DNA from: Nephrocerus scutellatus
Lineage: Eukaryota > Arthropoda > Insecta > Diptera > Pipunculidae
Assembly: GCA_947095585.1 (NCBI GenBank)
Contig: OX352763.1
Location: 65,637,719-65,701,718 of the forward strand
Reading direction: 5' to 3'
Length of the DNA stretch: 64,000 bases
A program made the position numbers and the translations under genes. Positions 63,929 through 64,000 of this stretch are shown here, piece after piece (position 1 is the first letter of the stretch; each line of letters begins with the position of its first letter). The notes below the pieces were generated by a model. That model did not search any database. It was not told the DNA's origin and saw only the letters and a program-made list of their open reading frames with translations.

Positions 63929-64000
63929 GCATACGTAGTCGTAGCCATATATATATATATAAAGAATGTAATCAGAAAATCATGAACGACTTAAAATGAA
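63929..64000. repeat. Satellite right of the hAT-like element
   Basis: GCATACGTAGTCGTAGCC followed by a TA run, the same satellite segment as at 33373-33410 and 33487-33515. Confidence 0.85.

Overview
The window is a eukaryotic, AT-rich stretch built almost wholly from transposable elements nested in one another. I found no bacterial gene, rRNA, tRNA or CRISPR array, and no convincing intact host gene. The element mix (errantiviruses with env genes, roo-like and Pao-like BEL elements, LOA-clade, RTE and CR1/Jockey-group non-LTR elements, a Helentron/DINE-like element, hAT-like and TA-target non-autonomous DNA elements) points to a fly, possibly a tephritid or drosophilid. The order Diptera is likely; the genus cannot be read from the sequence. 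The nesting and the satellite suggest pericentromeric heterochromatin or a piRNA-cluster-like locus (inference).

Layout. 1-2434: integrase end and env-like gene of a roo-like BEL/Pao element (+). 2435-8496: a decayed Ty3/gypsy element (-) with 178-bp LTRs, carrying inserted Helentron-like and CR1/Jockey-like fragments. 8497-11213: a LOA-clade element (+), whose junction with the gypsy LTR is tandemly duplicated as a 799-bp unit. 11215-11890: BEL/Pao integrase fragment (-). 11898-20455: a second copy of the whole gypsy plus LOA assembly, with a 471-bp foldback element inserted and the LOA 3' part retained. 20459-21125: probable continuation of the roo-like env and its 3' flank. 21126-24975: decayed BEL/Pao element (-). 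25795-28620: CR1/Jockey ORF1 scrap (-) joined to a second LOA-like element (+). 29690-32000: CR1/Jockey-group element (-). 32175-32620: second Helentron-like copy.

33280-64000 is an AT-rich satellite (period about 67 bp where measured) split by LTR elements. 33745-42613 is a full-length errantivirus ('element I') with 432-bp LTRs that differ at two positions, a TATA target duplication, open gag, pol and env frames, an in-frame T TTT TTA slippery site and a 1.17-kb duplicate of its own gag-protease junction in the leader. 42652-43408 is an LTR fragment with five 110-bp repeats. 44056-47010 is a nearly intact RTE element (-). 47921-49450 is a mag/Osvaldo-like gypsy fragment (-). 49451-56011 is a 17.6/297-like errantivirus ('element III'). 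56103-62649 is a third errantivirus ('element II') whose pol has been replaced by a CR1/Jockey-group insertion. 62777-63928 is a hAT-like non-autonomous element with an 8-bp target duplication.

How the genes work together: in each LTR element gag forms the particle, pol supplies protease, reverse transcriptase, RNase H and integrase after a -1 frameshift, and env is a furin-type fusion glycoprotein that in errantiviruses is made from a spliced RNA. Only element I looks capable of making all of these. The RTE element is the only other long uninterrupted frame, but its endonuclease seems to have an internal gap.
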